The notes: a model not told the origin generated them from the sequence alone. A stretch of 64,000 nt of DNA from Corynebacterium sp. HMSC27B11 (GCF_001815985.1 NZ_KV823552.1:1-64000), one strand, 5' to 3'; shown: positions 24,448 to 33,574, numbered from the stretch's first letter. Numbers and translations: made by a program.

Positions 24448-24726
24448 CTAGCGAGCCTTCTCTACGATGTCCAGGAGACGGAAGTGCTTGTCCTTGGACA
24501 GCGGGCGGGTCTCCTCGATGCGGACGCGGTCGCCGACACCGGCGAGGCCTTCCTCATCGTGAGCCTTCACGCGCGAGTTGGTGCGCATGATCTTGCCGTA
24601 CAGGGCGTGCTGCTTGCGGTCCTCCAGCTCGACGACGATGGTCTTAGCCATCTTGTCGGAGACCACGTAGCCGGTGCGGACCTTCTTCTGGCCCTTTTCC
24701 TTCTTGTTCACGTTAGCCTCACTCAT
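24448..24726 (-). CDS. rpsQ: 30S ribosomal protein S17
   Basis: Binds 16S rRNA early in 30S assembly. The 92 aa contain the S17 core [20 protein letters not shown] followed by HPLYGK-like [19 protein letters not shown] and the [20 protein letters not shown] end, all standard. A basic, charged 15-residue N-terminal extension is present. Its ATG overlaps the rpmC stop by four bases. It is the last gene of the S10 operon here and is followed by a terminator about 80 bp on. The rplN-rplX-rplE genes that follow in many bacteria are not in this window on that side. Confidence 0.97.
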   Translation of the reverse strand: MSEANVNKKEKGQKKVRTGYVVSDKMAKTIVVELEDRKQHALYGKIMRTNSRVKAHDEEGLAGVGDRVRIEETRPLSKDKHFRLLDIVEKAR

Positions 24727-24956
24727 GCTGCGTCACCACCAGGGTTGGTCGACAGCCCGAGCTCGCGCTCGCGCAGGACCGTGTAGATGCGAGCGATGTC
24801 CTTCTTGACAACGCTCAGACGACGGTTGTTGGTCAGCTGGCCGGTCGCCATCTGGAAGCGAAGGTTGAACAGCTCTTCCTTGCTCTCCTTCAGGCGGGTG
24901 GTCAGCTCCTCGTTGCTGAGCTCGCGGAGCTCAGAGGCTGGGATACCAGTAGCCAT
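24723..24956 (-). CDS. rpmC: 50S ribosomal protein L29
   Basis: Small helical protein near the peptide exit tunnel, a docking point for nascent-chain factors. The 77 aa include the L29 core [33 protein letters not shown] and [10 protein letters not shown]. The ATG at 24956 overlaps the rplP stop (TAATG) and gives normal family length; the frame stays open 13 codons upstream inside rplP, but that start is not credible. It overlaps rpsQ by four bases. Confidence 0.96.
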   Translation of the reverse strand: MATGIPASELRELSNEELTTRLKESKEELFNLRFQMATGQLTNNRRLSVVKKDIARIYTVLRERELGLSTNPGGDAA

Positions 24957-25372
24957 TAGAACTGATCCTCCTTCTTCACGATGCGCACCTTGCATGGCAG
25001 CTTCGCGCCGGCGCGGCGCAGAGCCTCCAACGCGGTCTGCTCATCTGGGTACGACATCTCGAACAGGATGCGGCCAGGCTTGACGTTGGCGACCCACTTC
25101 TCGACCGGGCCCTTACCGGAACCCATACGCACGCCAAGCGGCTTCTGGGTCAGCGGACGGTCCGGGAAGATGTTGATCCACACCTTGCCACCACGCTTGA
25201 TGTGGCGGTTGATGGCAATACGTGCAGCCTCGATCTGACGGTTCGTGATGTAGGTCGGCTCCAGGGCCTGCAGGCCGTAGTCGCCGAAGGTCACACGGTT
25301 GCCGCCCTTGGACATACCGCTACGGTTCGGGCGGTGCTGGCGGCGGAACTTAACGCGCTTGGGGATAAGCAT
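24956..25372 (-). CDS. rplP: 50S ribosomal protein L16
   Basis: Organises the A-site tRNA and peptidyl-transferase region of the 50S subunit. The 138 aa start with [14 protein letters not shown] and contain [17 protein letters not shown], the [20 protein letters not shown] block and [20 protein letters not shown], all hallmarks of L16. It lies six bases after rpsC and overlaps rpmC by one base. Length and motifs are complete. Confidence 0.97.
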   Translation of the reverse strand: MLIPKRVKFRRQHRPNRSGMSKGGNRVTFGDYGLQALEPTYITNRQIEAARIAINRHIKRGGKVWINIFPDRPLTQKPLGVRMGSGKGPVEKWVANVKPGRILFEMSYPDEQTALEALRRAGAKLPCKVRIVKKEDQF

Positions 25373-25378
25373 TTGTTC

Positions 25379-26125
25379 TTAGCCCTCCTGCTTCTTCTCG
25401 GCGCGCTGGCGGCGTGCACCACCGCGGCGCGGGCGCTCACGGCGACCACCGCGGGACGGGCGCTCGTCGCGAGCGTTCATCAGGGACTCGCGGCGACCGC
25501 CGACGACGTCACCCTTGTAGATCCACACCTTGACGCCGATGCGGCCGAAGGTGGTGTGGGCCTCGTGGGTGCCGTAGTCGATCTCGGCACGGAGGGTGTG
25601 CAGCGGAACGCGACCCTCGTGGTAGCGCTCGGTGCGACCCATCTCCGCGCCGCCCAGGCGACCGGAGCAGACAACCTTGATGCCCTTGACCTGTGGCTGA
25701 CGCATTGCACCCTGGATTGCCTTGCGCATAGCGCGGCGGAATGCAACACGGTTGACCAGCTGCTCGGCGATGGACTGAGCCACCAGCTGAGCGTTGGCAT
25801 CAACGTTCTTGACTTCGAGGATGTTGAGCTGGACCTGCTTGCCGGTGAGCTTCTCGAGCTTGCCGCGGATGCGGTCAGCCTCGGAGCCACGACGGCCGAT
25901 CACGATGCCCGGACGTGCGGTGTGGATGTCGACGCGCACACGGTCGTGCGTGCGCTCGATGACCACGTTCGCGATGCCGGCGCGCTCGAGGCCCTCGGAG
26001 AGGAACTCGCGGATCTTGATGTCTTCGGCAAGGTAGTCAGCGTACTGCTTGTCGGCGTACCAGCGGGACCGCCAATCGGAGGTGATACCCAGCCGGAGGC
26101 CGTGGGGTTGAATCTTCTGGCCCAC
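25379..26125 (-). CDS. rpsC: 30S ribosomal protein S3
   Basis: Lines the mRNA entry channel of the 30S subunit. The 248 aa start [15 protein letters not shown] and include the KH-domain [17 protein letters not shown] and the C-terminal [23 protein letters not shown] block ([18 protein letters not shown]). The tail beyond residue 215 is an Arg/Gly-rich extension, a common feature of actinobacterial S3. It overlaps the rplV stop by one base. Nothing is missing. Confidence 0.97.
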   Translation of the reverse strand: MGQKIQPHGLRLGITSDWRSRWYADKQYADYLAEDIKIREFLSEGLERAGIANVVIERTHDRVRVDIHTARPGIVIGRRGSEADRIRGKLEKLTGKQVQLNILEVKNVDANAQLVAQSIAEQLVNRVAFRRAMRKAIQGAMRQPQVKGIKVVCSGRLGGAEMGRTERYHEGRVPLHTLRAEIDYGTHEAHTTFGRIGVKVWIYKGDVVGGRRESLMNARDERPSRGGRRERPRRGGARRQRAEKKQEG

Positions 26126-26487
26126 TACTGAGCACTTCCCTTCTGGCTCTCGACTACCACGGTGATGTGGCTGCTGCGCTTACGGATGTGGAAAGCACGA
26201 CCCTGAGCGCGCGGACGGAAACGACGCATGGTCGGGCCCTCGTCGGCGTATGCCTCGGAGATGACCAGGGTGCGCGGATCCAGACCAAAGTTGTTCTCAG
26301 CGTTAGCCGCTGCGGAGGCAACAACCTTGGCGACGTCCTCGGAAGCAGCCTGCGGGGCGTACTTCAGGATTGCCAGGGCGTCCTCGACGGACTTACCGCG
26401 GACCAGGTCGATCACGCGGCGTGCCTTCATCGGGCTGACGCGCACGAAACGCGCGGTGGCGCGTGCGGAATTCACAGTTTCAGTCAT
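26125..26487 (-). CDS. rplV: 50S ribosomal protein L22
   Basis: Core 23S rRNA-binding protein with a beta-hairpin in the exit tunnel, site of some macrolide-resistance changes. The 120 aa carry the L22 pattern [25 protein letters not shown] and the hairpin [20 protein letters not shown], which looks wild type with no insertions. It starts two bases after rpsS ends and overlaps rpsC by one base. Confidence 0.97.
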   Translation of the reverse strand: MTETVNSARATARFVRVSPMKARRVIDLVRGKSVEDALAILKYAPQAASEDVAKVVASAAANAENNFGLDPRTLVISEAYADEGPTMRRFRPRAQGRAFHIRKRSSHITVVVESQKGSAQ

Positions 26488-26489
26488 GA

Positions 26490-26768
26490 TTATCGACGAC
26501 CCTTCATGTCGTCCTTGACGTGACCCTTAAAGGTCTTCGTCGGTGCGAACTCGCCCAGCTTGTGACCAACCATCGAGTCATCGATGAACACCGGCACGTG
26601 CTTGCGACCGTCGTGGACGGCGAAGGTGTGACCGATGAAGTCGGGCAAGATAGTCGAGCGGCGGGACCAGGTCTTGATGACCTGCTTGGTACCCTTCTCG
26701 TTCTGAGCATCCACCTTGTTGAGGAGGTGCTCGTCAACGAATGGGCCCTTCTTAAGGCTGCGTGGCAT
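26490..26768 (-). CDS. rpsS: 30S ribosomal protein S19
   Basis: 30S head protein that contacts S13 and the A-site finger. The 92 aa show the complete S19 pattern: [47 protein letters not shown] and [18 protein letters not shown]. It begins 16 bases after rplB ends and runs into rplV after two bases, as part of one operon. Confidence 0.98.
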   Translation of the reverse strand: MPRSLKKGPFVDEHLLNKVDAQNEKGTKQVIKTWSRRSTILPDFIGHTFAVHDGRKHVPVFIDDSMVGHKLGEFAPTKTFKGHVKDDMKGRR

Positions 26769-26784
26769 TCTCTGCTACCTCCTC

Positions 26785-27621
26785 TTAGCGCTTCTTGTTG
26801 GGACGGCGACGGCGGACAATCATCTTGTCGCTCGGACGGTTCGGGCGGCGGGTGCGGCCCTCCAGCTGACCCCATGGGGACACTGGGTGGCGGCCACCGG
26901 ACGTGCGGCCCTCACCACCACCGTGCGGGTGGTCGACCGGGTTCATAGCAGCACCGCGGACGGTCGGGCGCCAGCCCTTCCAGCGCATACGGCCGGCCTT
27001 GCCCCAGCGGATGTTGATCTGCTCCTGGTTACCGACCTCGCCGACGGTTGCACGACAACGGATGTCGACGCGGCGGATCTCGGAGGACGGCATACGCAGG
27101 ACTGCGTACTTGCCTTCCTTACCCAGCAGCTGGATCGAGGCACCAGCGGAGCGGGCCATCTTGGCGCCGCCGCCTGGCTTCAGCTCGACGCAGTGGATGG
27201 TGGTACCGGCCGGGATGTTACGCAGCGGCAGGTTGTTACCAACCTTGATGTCTGCGTTCGGGCCGGACTCGACCAGTGCGCCCTGCTTCAGGCCGCGCGG
27301 GGCGATGATGTAGCGCTTCTCGCCGTCGCGGTAGTGCAGCAGTGCGATGTTTGCGGTGCGGTTCGGGTCGTACTCGATGTGAGCGACCTTTGCGACCACG
27401 CCGTCCTTGTCGTTACGACGGAAGTCGATCACGCGGTAGCGACGCTTGTGGCCGCCACCCTTGTGACGGGTGGTGATGTGGCCGTGAACGTTGCGGCCAC
27501 CGGTCTTCGACAGCGGGCGCAGCAGAGACTTCTCTGGAGTGGAGCGAGTGATCTCGCTGAACTCGGAGACGGAGCTCGCGCGGCGACCCGGCGTAGTCGG
27601 CTTGTACTTACGAATAGCCAT
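26785..27621 (-). CDS. rplB: 50S ribosomal protein L2
   Basis: Large 23S rRNA-binding protein needed for subunit joining and peptidyl-transferase activity. It is 278 aa, the normal bacterial size. Visible motifs are [22 protein letters not shown], the SH3-like centre with [11 protein letters not shown] and [11 protein letters not shown], and the C-terminal [18 protein letters not shown] containing the conserved functional His. It lies 37 bases downstream of rplW and starts with ATG. Confidence 0.98.
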   Translation of the reverse strand: MAIRKYKPTTPGRRASSVSEFSEITRSTPEKSLLRPLSKTGGRNVHGHITTRHKGGGHKRRYRVIDFRRNDKDGVVAKVAHIEYDPNRTANIALLHYRDGEKRYIIAPRGLKQGALVESGPNADIKVGNNLPLRNIPAGTTIHCVELKPGGGAKMARSAGASIQLLGKEGKYAVLRMPSSEIRRVDIRCRATVGEVGNQEQINIRWGKAGRMRWKGWRPTVRGAAMNPVDHPHGGGEGRTSGGRHPVSPWGQLEGRTRRPNRPSDKMIVRRRRPNKKR

Positions 27622-27658
27622 ACTTTTGCTTCCTCTTTACCTGTCGGTTTGCCGACGC

Positions 27659-27967
27659 TTACGCGACGGTGCCACCGAAGATGTCGATCGGATCGCTGCC
27701 GGCGACCAGGGTCACCATGGCGCGCTTGGTGGCCTTGCGACGACCGTAGCCGTAGCGGGTGCGCTTGAGCTTGCCCTCACGGTTTGCGGTGTTGACGCTG
27801 GCGACCTTCACGCCGAAGATCTGCTCGACGGCAATCTTGATCTGGGTCTTGTTGGACGTTGGTGCGACGAGGAACGTGTAAACGTTCTGCTCCATCAGGG
27901 CGTAAGACTTTTCAGACACGACCGGAGCGATGATGACGTCGCGAGGATCTACAACCTTGTTGCTCAC
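27659..27967 (-). CDS. rplW: 50S ribosomal protein L23
   Basis: Exit-tunnel rim protein that docks trigger factor and SRP. The 102 aa contain [17 protein letters not shown], the [31 protein letters not shown] block and [15 protein letters not shown], all standard for L23. Its ATG overlaps the rplD stop by four bases (ATGA type), indicating coupling. A 37-base gap separates it from rplB. Confidence 0.97.
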   Translation of the reverse strand: MSNKVVDPRDVIIAPVVSEKSYALMEQNVYTFLVAPTSNKTQIKIAVEQIFGVKVASVNTANREGKLKRTRYGYGRRKATKRAMVTLVAGSDPIDIFGGTVA

Positions 27968-28641
27968 TTAGCCTCCTCCTTCGTGTTCTGGTCCTCGGCC
28001 TTGTTGGCGCCGCTTGCGGCCTTGATGAAGGCGTCCAGTGCCTCGACAGAGAACACGACGTCGTCTGCGTACAGAACGTCGTAGGTGTTCAGCTGGTCTG
28101 CCGGCAGTGCGTGCACGTTCGGCAGGTTGGCGACGGACTTGCGAGCGGTCAGGTCCTCACGGGTGAGGACGACCAGGATCTGCTTGCGCTCGGTCAGACG
28201 CTCCAGGAAGGAACGTGCAGACTTGGTGGATGGGATCTGGCCCGGCACGAGCTCCTCGATCACGTGGATGCGTGAGTGGCGTGCGCGGTCAGACAGGGCG
28301 CCGCGCAGTGCGGCGGCCTTCATCTTCTTCGGGGTGCGCTGGGAGTAGTCGCGCGGCTGCGGGCCGTGGACCGTGCCACCACCGGTGAAGTGTGGTGCGC
28401 GGATGGAGCCCTGGCGTGCGCGGCCGGTGCCCTTCTGGCGGAATGGCTTGCGGCCACCGCCACGGACCTCGCCGCGACCCTTGGTTGCGTGCGTGCCCTG
28501 GCGCTTCGCTGCGAGCTGAGCGGTAACGACCTGGTGCATCAGCGCGACGGACGCCTCAACATCGAAGATGGATGCTGGGAGCTCTACGCTGCCGTTGGTC
28601 TTACCATCAGCGGTATGTACATCAAGCTTCAGATTGCTCAT
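27964..28641 (-). CDS. rplD: 50S ribosomal protein L4
   Basis: Binds 23S rRNA and reaches into the exit tunnel. In some bacteria it represses its own operon, but nothing seen here shows this. The 225 aa include [21 protein letters not shown], the tunnel loop [21 protein letters not shown] and [16 protein letters not shown]. The last 15 residues are an acidic, polar tail. It overlaps both neighbours by four bases. Confidence 0.97.
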   Translation of the reverse strand: MSNLKLDVHTADGKTNGSVELPASIFDVEASVALMHQVVTAQLAAKRQGTHATKGRGEVRGGGRKPFRQKGTGRARQGSIRAPHFTGGGTVHGPQPRDYSQRTPKKMKAAALRGALSDRARHSRIHVIEELVPGQIPSTKSARSFLERLTERKQILVVLTREDLTARKSVANLPNVHALPADQLNTYDVLYADDVVFSVEALDAFIKAASGANKAEDQNTKEEAK

Positions 28642-29294
28642 GCTTTAGCACCGCCCTTCACTGCGGTCTTGACAACGACGATGCCGCCGTTGATACCCGG
28701 AACTGCGCCCTTGATGAGCAGCAGGTTGGAATCGGTATCGACCTTGGCAACCTTCAGGTTCTGCATGGTCACGCGGTTGTTGCCCATGCGACCTGCCATG
28801 CGCTTGCCCTTGAAGACGCGACCCGGGGTAGCGGCTCCGCCGATACCACCGACGCGACGGTGCGCTGCCTGGTTACCGTGTGCTGCACCCTGGCCAGCAA
28901 AGCCGTGGCGCTTCATGCCACCGGCGAAGCCGTGACCCTTGGAGGTGCCGGTGACGTCCACGAAGTCGACCTCGTTGAAGATCTCGACGGTTACGTCCTG
29001 GCCGACCTCGTAGCCGGAAGCATCCGCGACGCGGATCTCGGCGACGTGGCGACGAGGGGTAACGCCGGCCTTCTTGAAGTGGCCAGACTCAGGCTTGTTG
29101 ACCTTACGTGGGTCGATCTCACCGAATGCGATCTGGACGGCCTCGTAGCCGTCGATGTCCTTGGTGCGCACCTGGGTTACGACACAAGGCCCAGCCTCGA
29201 CGACGGTGACCGGTACGACGCGGTTCTCGTCATCGAAGATCTGGGTCATGCCGAGCTTCTTGCCCAGGATGCCCTTGATCTCAATATCACTCAT
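28638..29294 (-). CDS. rplC: 50S ribosomal protein L3
   Basis: Early-assembling 50S protein with an extension reaching the peptidyl-transferase centre. The 218 aa start [20 protein letters not shown] and carry the long loop [20 protein letters not shown], then GSIG-like [24 protein letters not shown], including the conserved Gln in the GQGAAHG segment. It overlaps rplD by four bases and follows rpsJ after 51 bases. Confidence 0.97.
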   Translation of the reverse strand: MSDIEIKGILGKKLGMTQIFDDENRVVPVTVVEAGPCVVTQVRTKDIDGYEAVQIAFGEIDPRKVNKPESGHFKKAGVTPRRHVAEIRVADASGYEVGQDVTVEIFNEVDFVDVTGTSKGHGFAGGMKRHGFAGQGAAHGNQAAHRRVGGIGGAATPGRVFKGKRMAGRMGNNRVTMQNLKVAKVDTDSNLLLIKGAVPGINGGIVVVKTAVKGGAKA

Positions 29295-29345
29295 AGTTTT
29301 GTTCTCCGCTGCCTTTAAGCTGCTGTATTCAGACTCGACTCAGGC

Positions 29346-29651
29346 TTACTGAATGTTGACGTCGACGCTTGCCGGAAGGTCGATGCGCATGAGGGCATCA
29401 ACGGTCTTCGGGGTTGGGTCGAGAATGTCGATCAGGCGCTTGTGAGTACGCATCTCGAAGTGCTCGCGCGAGTCCTTGTACTTGTGCGGCGAACGGATGA
29501 CGCAGTAAACGTTCTTTTCAGTTGGCAACGGCACCGGGCCGACTACACGGGCGCCGGTACGAGTGACCGTCTCAACAATCTTCTTGGCAGAAGCGTCGAT
29601 TGCCTCGTGATCGTAGGCCTTGAGCCTGATGCGGATCTTCTGTCCCGCCAC
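29346..29651 (-). CDS. rpsJ: 30S ribosomal protein S10 (NusE)
   Basis: 30S head protein, also the NusE partner of NusB in transcription antitermination. The 101 aa start (M)[18 protein letters not shown] and contain the IVRSPH-like [27 protein letters not shown] block. The start is GTG at 29651, preceded by GAGGAAGAGG; the frame remains open to 29849, but the extra 66 codons have no S10 character. It is the first gene of the S10 operon. Confidence 0.96.
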   Translation of the reverse strand: MAGQKIRIRLKAYDHEAIDASAKKIVETVTRTGARVVGPVPLPTEKNVYCVIRSPHKYKDSREHFEMRTHKRLIDILDPTPKTVDALMRIDLPASVDVNIQ

Positions 29652-30165
29652 GCTTGTCCTCTTCCTCAGCGTGCCCACGTTCTCGACCTGCTGTCGAGCT
29701 TGTGAGCGAACACGCTTCTTTTCTTGTCTTAACGCTGTCCGGCCGTGGGGCCTGGTCCAGACGCCAGTTTGCTCAGTGTCTTCTCTGTTCACTTCGTTGC
29801 ACCGGTTGGGGTGGTAAACGATCGCGTTTGCGTTGTTCACAAAGCACACACTGTGTGTTGGAAGAGACCCTCCCCGCGTGGGGACTAGTGCTCATGCGCC
29901 TAAATACTGCTGGTTATCTGCAGTTGTGGACGCAGAGGAGGCAAAAGGTTCTTTCCTTATGCTTACTGCCGCTGTTCATTTACCATGTCCCACTCCGGCA
30001 CCCGCGGTCGGGCGTGTCGCCGTTCCCGCGCGAAGTACCGCACAGCAGAGTTATCCCCCACTGTGTTGGTTCATGCTCGCTTCACCATCAGCACCTTCTT
30101 GGCTGGGCGTTTTATCCTGATCAGTTCCGGTTAGGCTTAATCAAGCACGCATGGCCTCATGTGCC

Positions 30166-30283
30166 GTGTTAAAGCAACGTCAAGTATTCAACCACATCGA
30201 ACGCGTGAGGCCAAATTTATTTTTCTGAGCCCGCGGCGGCTCGCTCACGGGCCGAGGGCAGCGCACGACGGGAGCTTTAACAC
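30166..30283. repeat. Ten-base inverted repeat enclosing GC-rich folds
   Basis: GTGTTAAAGC at 30166-30175 is exactly complementary to GCTTTAACAC at 30274-30283. Between the arms is a GC-rich segment (about 30226-30257) able to form short hairpins such as GAGCC/GGCTC. The arrangement could be a structured 5' leader or an operator pair; no riboswitch class was recognised. Confidence 0.5.
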
Positions 30284-30355
30284 AGCGTGTGCAACACGCA
30301 TTAGAATCGCCACATAGTTTTCTCGTAGAGGTTTCAGGCGTGATCGTTGCTGACA

Positions 30356-30369
30356 CCTTATATATAAGG
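30356..30369. promoter_or_regulatory. Palindrome overlapping the sortase ribosome-binding site
   Basis: CCTTATATATAAGG is a perfect 14-base palindrome whose right end shares AAGG with the Shine-Dalgarno AAGGAGGG (30366-30373), 7 bases before the GTG at 30381. In RNA it could hide the ribosome-binding site; in DNA it could be a repressor site or overlap a -10 element. Confidence 0.45.
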
Positions 30370-30380
30370 AGGGCAAAACA

Positions 30381-31847
30381 GTGAGCGATTCTATGGATCC
30401 CCGTCGGCGCCCCTCGGATCCTAGGAGATCCCCGCTGCCTGCTCCACGTTCCCCGCAGTCCGATGAGGGCGGCCCGCAGCCGCCGACTTACCGGCGCGCG
30501 AACACACCGGCGCCGGAGCGGGAGGCAGGGCAGCGGTCAACCCGCGGCCCTCGTTACGCAGACCACGGCGCCGCTCAAGGCTCCCACCCGCGCCCCCGCC
30601 CTCGTGCGCAGCAGCCACGCGGCAGTCGACCCATTCCGGAAGGTGAGCAACGCCCCCGCTCGCAAGGTAGGCCCCAGCGCCGCCGCCCGCTTTCCCAAGA
30701 AGAGGTCGGCACTCCTCGTTCACGCCAGGGCCAACCGCAGCGCCGTCCCCGCCCCCAGGCATCAGAAGGGGGCCGCCCCACTCCGCCGAGCCAGCGCCGT
30801 CCACGTCCGCAGGGCGAACCCCCGCGTCGCCGACCGCAGGGCGAACCCCAGCGCCGCCGGCCGCAAGTTCCCGCTGACGGGCAACCGGGCACTCGCCGCC
30901 CGCGTCACCCGCGCCCCGCCGGGGAGCAGCCTCGTTACCGCAGGGGCGACCAGCCCGTAGGCTCGGCTCCTCGTCGGCGCACCGCGACGTCCAGTAGCCG
31001 TGACCATGGGCGCCCCCGCCCCAAGCAGGGCCGCGCACTTGGCCCGGAGATGGCCGCTGTTCAGCAGCGCCGCGCCCGCCGGGACGCAGAGGCAGCGCAG
31101 CACCGGCGCCCGGAACCGCAGCTTGGCTCCACCTGGCGGGAGACCTCTTCGCGCGATGGCAAGAAGAAACCGATGTGGTTCAAGCTCGGCGCCGCCGCAT
31201 TGGCCCTGGTGCTCGTGTTTGCGCTCTGGCCCTCGGGCAAGTTCTCCCCTCCGGAGGACTTGGAGAATAACGAAGTAGTCGCAGAGCAGTCGCCTCCCAT
31301 CGACCCCTCCCCTGTGATCGAGATGTACGTACCCGCCCTAAAGATGCACGCCACCTTCGAGGACGGGCCGTGCCGCGTGAAGGACGGTGCGATCAATCCT
31401 GACACGATGGATAAGGCCTGCACCTACACCTCGGAGGACAAGCCCTACTCCCTACCCGGCACGAATGCCAAAGACATCGTGGTCATTACGGGCCACACGG
31501 GCGCGGGCGTTCCAGCCGTATTTAACGACCTCTACGACGGCGCGAAGGATAAGCACAAGGTCAGCATCGGTGACAAGCTCTACCTGCGCACCCAGGCCTC
31601 CGGCGACACCTGGCTCGTGTACTCCGCCACCGATCTCCACGACCCAGAGAAGGAGGGGCTCTCACAAAGCCCCGAGATTTGGGGCGAGGGCCCCATGCCG
31701 GGCCGACTGCTGACGATCAGCTGCATTCAGCCGGCGAACCTGCTCGCCCCGGCCGTTCGCAATGCGGTGGTGGGCTGGCAGTTCCAGGGCACCTCCACAA
31801 CGGTGGACAAGGGCGAGGAGGAGCAAGCACCCCAAGAAGCGAAGTAA
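30381..31847 (+). CDS. Membrane sortase with long Arg/Pro-rich cytoplasmic tail
   Basis: The C-terminal 190 residues of this 488-aa protein are a sortase domain. VVITGHTGAGVPAVFNDL supplies the catalytic His, LLTISCIQP the Cys in a TLxTC-like motif, and VRNAVVGW a candidate Arg. It resembles class E/F enzymes of actinobacteria. A single membrane helix (WFKLGAAALALVLVFALWP) precedes it. The first roughly 260 residues are cytoplasmic and dominated by Arg, Pro and Gln with near-repeats of RRPQGEP and RRRPQ, far longer than usual. The GTG start has AAGGAGGG upstream. No LPxTG substrate gene lies next to it, so its target is unknown. Confidence 0.82.
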   Translation: MSDSMDPRRRPSDPRRSPLPAPRSPQSDEGGPQPPTYRRANTPAPEREAGQRSTRGPRYADHGAAQGSHPRPRPRAQQPRGSRPIPEGEQRPRSQGRPQRRRPLSQEEVGTPRSRQGQPQRRPRPQASEGGRPTPPSQRRPRPQGEPPRRRPQGEPQRRRPQVPADGQPGTRRPRHPRPAGEQPRYRRGDQPVGSAPRRRTATSSSRDHGRPRPKQGRALGPEMAAVQQRRARRDAEAAQHRRPEPQLGSTWRETSSRDGKKKPMWFKLGAAALALVLVFALWPSGKFSPPEDLENNEVVAEQSPPIDPSPVIEMYVPALKMHATFEDGPCRVKDGAINPDTMDKACTYTSEDKPYSLPGTNAKDIVVITGHTGAGVPAVFNDLYDGAKDKHKVSIGDKLYLRTQASGDTWLVYSATDLHDPEKEGLSQSPEIWGEGPMPGRLLTISCIQPANLLAPAVRNAVVGWQFQGTSTTVDKGEEEQAPQEAK

Positions 31848-32001
31848 TGACAAGCTGAGAATTCCACCCCTTTTTGAGGGTTTTTCTCATTGCGTGTGCA
31901 AAATTTGTTGCGAGAGTTAAGGAAGCGCTTATAGTTGACACTGTTGATGCCGCCCCCGATGTTTGGCATTACGCAACACCAATTTCTTTCAAGGAGAGAT
32001 C

Positions 32002-32817
32002 ATGAAGCGTTTTCCACGCACTCTGACCGCCGCCGTCATGGCAGGCGCCCTGGCCGTCGGTGGCGCAACCGTCGCACAGGCACAGGAAAACCAGCCTGTT
32101 CCAGGCGCTGCGGCAACTCCACCTGCTCGAGGCGCCGCGGCAAATCCAGAAGATGTCAAGTCCCAAGAGGACAACGAGAAGCCAGCCGAAGGTGACGGCA
32201 CCGGGACTCCAGCCGAGGAGGGTCCGAACGAGAACGAGGATCCGGCTAGCGATGAGAACCAGGGCATCCCAGACCCGGTTTCTGTCACCGTTGATGGTGT
32301 TGAGTACTTTAAGACCACCAATGACAAGGGCGAGATCGTCTACCGTGCCAACGATCCGTACGGCGCTGCAGACACCACCGAGCTGACCCGTGACGAGGCT
32401 CTGGCTATTCGCGACAAGCAGCTCGCGGAAGATCAGAATCCTGGCGACAACCAGGGCAGCTCCGACTTCGACAAGAAGAAGCTGGCTTGGCTGGCTCTGC
32501 CGGCAGCCCTGATCATCGGTGGCATCGTTTACCACCTGATGAAGGACGGCCAGACCTACACCCCGGACGAGGGTCGCAAGAACGAGGACCCGACCGCTGA
32601 GGAGAAGGCTGCTTCCGACAAGATGCTGGCCGAGAACAAGGACGAGGTCATCGCTCAGGGCGGTCAGCTGGCTGAGGGCGCAGACGCCGCAGCAACCGAC
32701 CGTGGTATCGCAGCCGAGACCGGCTCCAACGCTGCCGCACGCGGCCTGGCTGCACTCGCAGTCGTCGCAATGGTTGCAGCTGGTGCATTCGCAGCTTCCC
32801 GCAAGCTGTTCGCCTAA
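32002..32817 (+). CDS. Secreted or membrane-anchored protein, unknown function
   Basis: The 271-aa product starts with a clear signal peptide, MKRFPRTLTAAVMAGALAV ending GATVAQA before QENQP. It continues with an acidic, Pro/Glu-rich linker to about residue 85, then a compact part including PVSVTVDGVEYFKTTNDKGE. A hydrophobic segment LAWLALPAALIIGGIVYHLM near 155-175 and a C-terminal one ending AAGAFAASRKLFA suggest membrane anchoring. There is no LPxTG-like motif. The ATG at 32002 with AAGGAGAG seven bases upstream is preferred; the frame is open from 31963. TTGACA at 31935 may be part of its promoter. No family was recognised. Being next to the sortase invites a link, but nothing seen proves it. 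Confidence 0.7.
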   Translation: MKRFPRTLTAAVMAGALAVGGATVAQAQENQPVPGAAATPPARGAAANPEDVKSQEDNEKPAEGDGTGTPAEEGPNENEDPASDENQGIPDPVSVTVDGVEYFKTTNDKGEIVYRANDPYGAADTTELTRDEALAIRDKQLAEDQNPGDNQGSSDFDKKKLAWLALPAALIIGGIVYHLMKDGQTYTPDEGRKNEDPTAEEKAASDKMLAENKDEVIAQGGQLAEGADAAATDRGIAAETGSNAAARGLAALAVVAMVAAGAFAASRKLFA

Positions 32818-32892
32818 TCGCGGAATCAACGCTTAACAGCCCCTCACCCGCCGAGCACAACGCTCTAGGCACAACGGGCAGTTAACCCCCCG

Positions 32893-32939
32893 GCCCACCC
32901 CCTCCCCCGGATCATCCGGCGGAGGGGGTGGGCTTTTCT
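32893..32939 (+). terminator. Terminator after the secreted-protein gene
   Basis: Long GC-rich hairpin (GCCCACCCCCTCC / GGAGGGGGTGGGC, with a short inner CCGGATCATCCGG fold) followed by TTTTCT, 75 bases past the stop at 32817. Confidence 0.82.
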
Positions 32940-33095
32940 ATGCCCACGCGAGCCAACAACTGCGATAACCTGAAAGGCATTGCGCACACCGGGCGAGATA
33001 GAACGGCAGCGCCAGAGCGAGCCCGGCAGCGCCAGCACGCCACCAGGGCTCCAAAGCACCCAACAAGGGCACACAACCATCGAGAAGAGGCTTCC

Positions 33096-33551
33096 ATGGC
33101 CAACCAGGCCCGCAACACCGGCGGCAACCAGAGCTTCCGCAAGAACCCGGAGTACGTCAAGGCGCGCCGCGCCATCGTCCGCGAACACCACCCGGACCAC
33201 GGCGGGTCTAACGAGGCCCTCATCGCGGAGCTCAAGAAGCTCGACGAGCGCTGGGAGCGCAAAACCGCGTTCAGCGCAGCCCTGCGGGAACAGCTCCAGG
33301 AGCACCGCCCCTCCTTCATCGACCCGAAGGCCGCAGAACAGGCCATCCAGTTCGCAGAGCGCTACGCGGACCCCGTCGTCTCCACCGCGGACTACCTCGT
33401 CGAGCGCGGAGAAAAGGGCGGCAAGTGGCTCAAGGAGAAGAGCCAGGGGCTCTACGAGTCCAAGGTCCCACCCAAGGTGAAGCAGAAGGTCGAGAAGACC
33501 GCCCAGGACGTCCTCAACCGCGCCACAAAGCGCTTCAAGACCGGCAAGTAG
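33096..33551 (+). CDS. Small HPD-motif (J-domain-like) protein
   Basis: The 151-aa charged protein has EYVKARRAIVREHHPDHGGSNEALIAELKKLDERW near its start. The HPDHGGS loop and the following helix are what a J-domain uses to stimulate Hsp70, but the segment before it is short, so the J-domain is reduced or partial. The rest is helical and Lys/Glu-rich, with AEQAIQFAERYADPVVSTADYL and a basic end (VPPKVKQKVEKTAQDVLNR). No signal or membrane helix is present. The ATG at 33096 follows GAGAAGAGG; the frame is open from 32928. A DnaK helper role is inference from the HPD motif only. Confidence 0.65.
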   Translation: MANQARNTGGNQSFRKNPEYVKARRAIVREHHPDHGGSNEALIAELKKLDERWERKTAFSAALREQLQEHRPSFIDPKAAEQAIQFAERYADPVVSTADYLVERGEKGGKWLKEKSQGLYESKVPPKVKQKVEKTAQDVLNRATKRFKTGK

Positions 33552-33574
33552 CCCCGCCCCCTATAGACGCAAAG

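Larger units (their letters stand above)
29652..30380. other. Divergent intergenic region between rpsJ and sortase gene
   Basis: No convincing gene was found in these 729 bases. The left part must hold the S10-operon promoter and leader, and includes a perfect palindrome (ACACAC-T-GTGTGT) at 29846-29858. The right part is full of inverted repeats: GGCCTCA/TGAGGCC at 30153-30159 and 30206-30212, ten-base arms at 30166-30175 and 30274-30283, and a small hairpin at 30285-30299. The sortase Shine-Dalgarno lies in another palindrome at 30356-30369. Confidence 0.6.

Noticed and set aside
29652-29849. Longer rpsJ start with 66 extra residues
   Set aside because: The extension does not resemble S10; GTG at 29651 has a good ribosome-binding site and gives the family start.
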